Assembly: GCA_963542625.1 (NCBI GenBank) | Contig: CAUTXO010000023.1 | Coordinates: forward strand, 1 to 22,802 | Length of the DNA stretch: 22,802 nt | Direction of reading: 5' to 3' | From: CAUTXO01 sp963542625 | Lineage (GTDB): Bacteria; Campylobacterota; Campylobacteria; Campylobacterales; SZUA-545 | In this document: positions 22,595 to 22,802 of the stretch, piece by piece | Position numbering within the stretch: the stretch's first letter is position 1 | How the letters are laid out: every line of letters begins with the position of its first letter | Notes under the pieces: model-generated | What the model was told of the DNA's origin: nothing | Databases searched by the model: none | Seen by the model: only the letters and a program-made list of their open reading frames with translations | Program-made: the position numbers and the translations under genes

Positions 22595-22802
22595 CTAAAA
22601 CCTATAATCAAGTTTCAAGCTTCCGCTTAGGCCGTAGTTCTTTTCATCGTCAAACATACCTGAAAGCAAGTAAGAAAGCCACATATTCTTAGCAAGCTTG
22701 GTGCTAGCGTTAAAGTTTAGCTTGTAGCTTAAAGTGCTGCCAAGCTGGTAATCTACGTAGCTGTTTGCGTTGCTTAAGCCCACCAAAGATCTAGCCCCGC
22801 TT
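22595..22802 (-). CDS. Outer-membrane beta-barrel (autotransporter-like) protein, C-terminal end only
   Basis: The minus-strand frame is open from the window edge (22802) to a TAG at 22595-22597, giving 68 residues; the start is outside. The sequence shows alternating polar/hydrophobic beta strands (YVDYQLGSTLSYKLNFNAS, KNMWLSYLLSGMF, NYGLSGSLKLDYRF) and ends in phenylalanine preceded by an alternating strand, the classic C-terminal beta-signal recognised by BamA. It is consistent with the last strands of an autotransporter or other Campylobacterota outer-membrane protein. Substrate or passenger cannot be told from this fragment. The gene runs convergently with hemC. One AGATCT (22787-22792) lies in the visible part. 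Confidence 0.7.
   Translation of the reverse strand, partial: SGARSLVGLSNANSYVDYQLGSTLSYKLNFNASTKLAKNMWLSYLLSGMFDDEKNYGLSGSLKLDYRF

Noticed and set aside
22571..22597. G7/G3/G4 runs on the minus strand right after the outer-membrane gene stop, as a phase-variation tract or quadruplex
   Set aside because: The G7 tract begins with the last base of the stop codon, so length changes cannot alter the protein. A quadruplex would need the G7 run to supply two of the four G-runs and is speculative.

Overview
The window looks like chromosomal DNA of a Campylobacterota (epsilonproteobacterial) species, close to the Campylobacter/Helicobacter/Wolinella group but richer in GC than most of them (about half G+C by eye). 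Three things support this: protein resemblance to Helicobacter pylori and Campylobacter jejuni MtaB, L25 and HemC; the block rplY-pth-LptF/G permease-lysA-pheA-hisC-fliF-fliG-fliH-dxs, which matches the C. jejuni Cj0311-Cj0321 order as I recall it; and the block polyprenyl synthetase-hemA-proS-FxsA-like-hemC, which matches Cj0541-Cj0545 and H. pylori HP0240-HP0237. The species cannot be named from the sequence alone.

Layout. 1-2107: the 3' part of the tRNA methylthiotransferase gene mtaB, overlapped by a gene for an FAD-dependent oxidoreductase of the MnmC C-terminal type. 2108-4633: a promoter, rplY and pth (1-base overlap), then a 319-bp spacer packed with AGATCT words, then an LptF/LptG-family permease. 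4693-21163: fourteen genes on the + strand with no gap over 10 bp and mostly overlapping ends: lysA, pheA, hisC, fliF, fliG, fliH, dxs, a three-part metallo-beta-lactamase/tandem cyclic-nucleotide-binding-like protein, a small exported protein, a polyprenyl synthetase, hemA, proS, an FxsA-family membrane protein and hemC. 21164-22594: 1.43 kb without a gene, holding an AT-rich tract and a small repeat array. 22595-22802: the C-terminal end of an outer-membrane beta-barrel (autotransporter-like) protein on the minus strand, cut by the window end.

How the genes work together. The window is mostly housekeeping: tRNA modification and translation (mtaB, MnmC-like, rplY, pth, proS), envelope assembly (LPS export permease, exported protein, FxsA-like), lysine/phenylalanine/histidine synthesis (lysA, pheA, hisC), the flagellar MS-ring and rotor base (fliF, fliG, fliH), isoprenoids (dxs, polyprenyl synthetase, likely for quinone or carrier lipid) and early tetrapyrrole synthesis (hemA, hemC). 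Two conserved blocks that are separate in C. jejuni and H. pylori appear joined here, and the two unfamiliar genes sit exactly at the join.

The most unusual signal is not a gene. The palindrome AGATCT occurs about 80 times in 22.8 kb by hand count, against about 6 expected by chance. It piles up where constraint is weak: the pth-permease spacer, an in-frame repeat insert in the FAD oxidoreductase, a linker in FliH, and the terminal gene-free region. It behaves like a highly iterated palindrome (compare cyanobacterial HIP1) or a DNA-uptake/self-recognition word. A second palindrome, GCTAGC, is also over-represented (about 30 copies).
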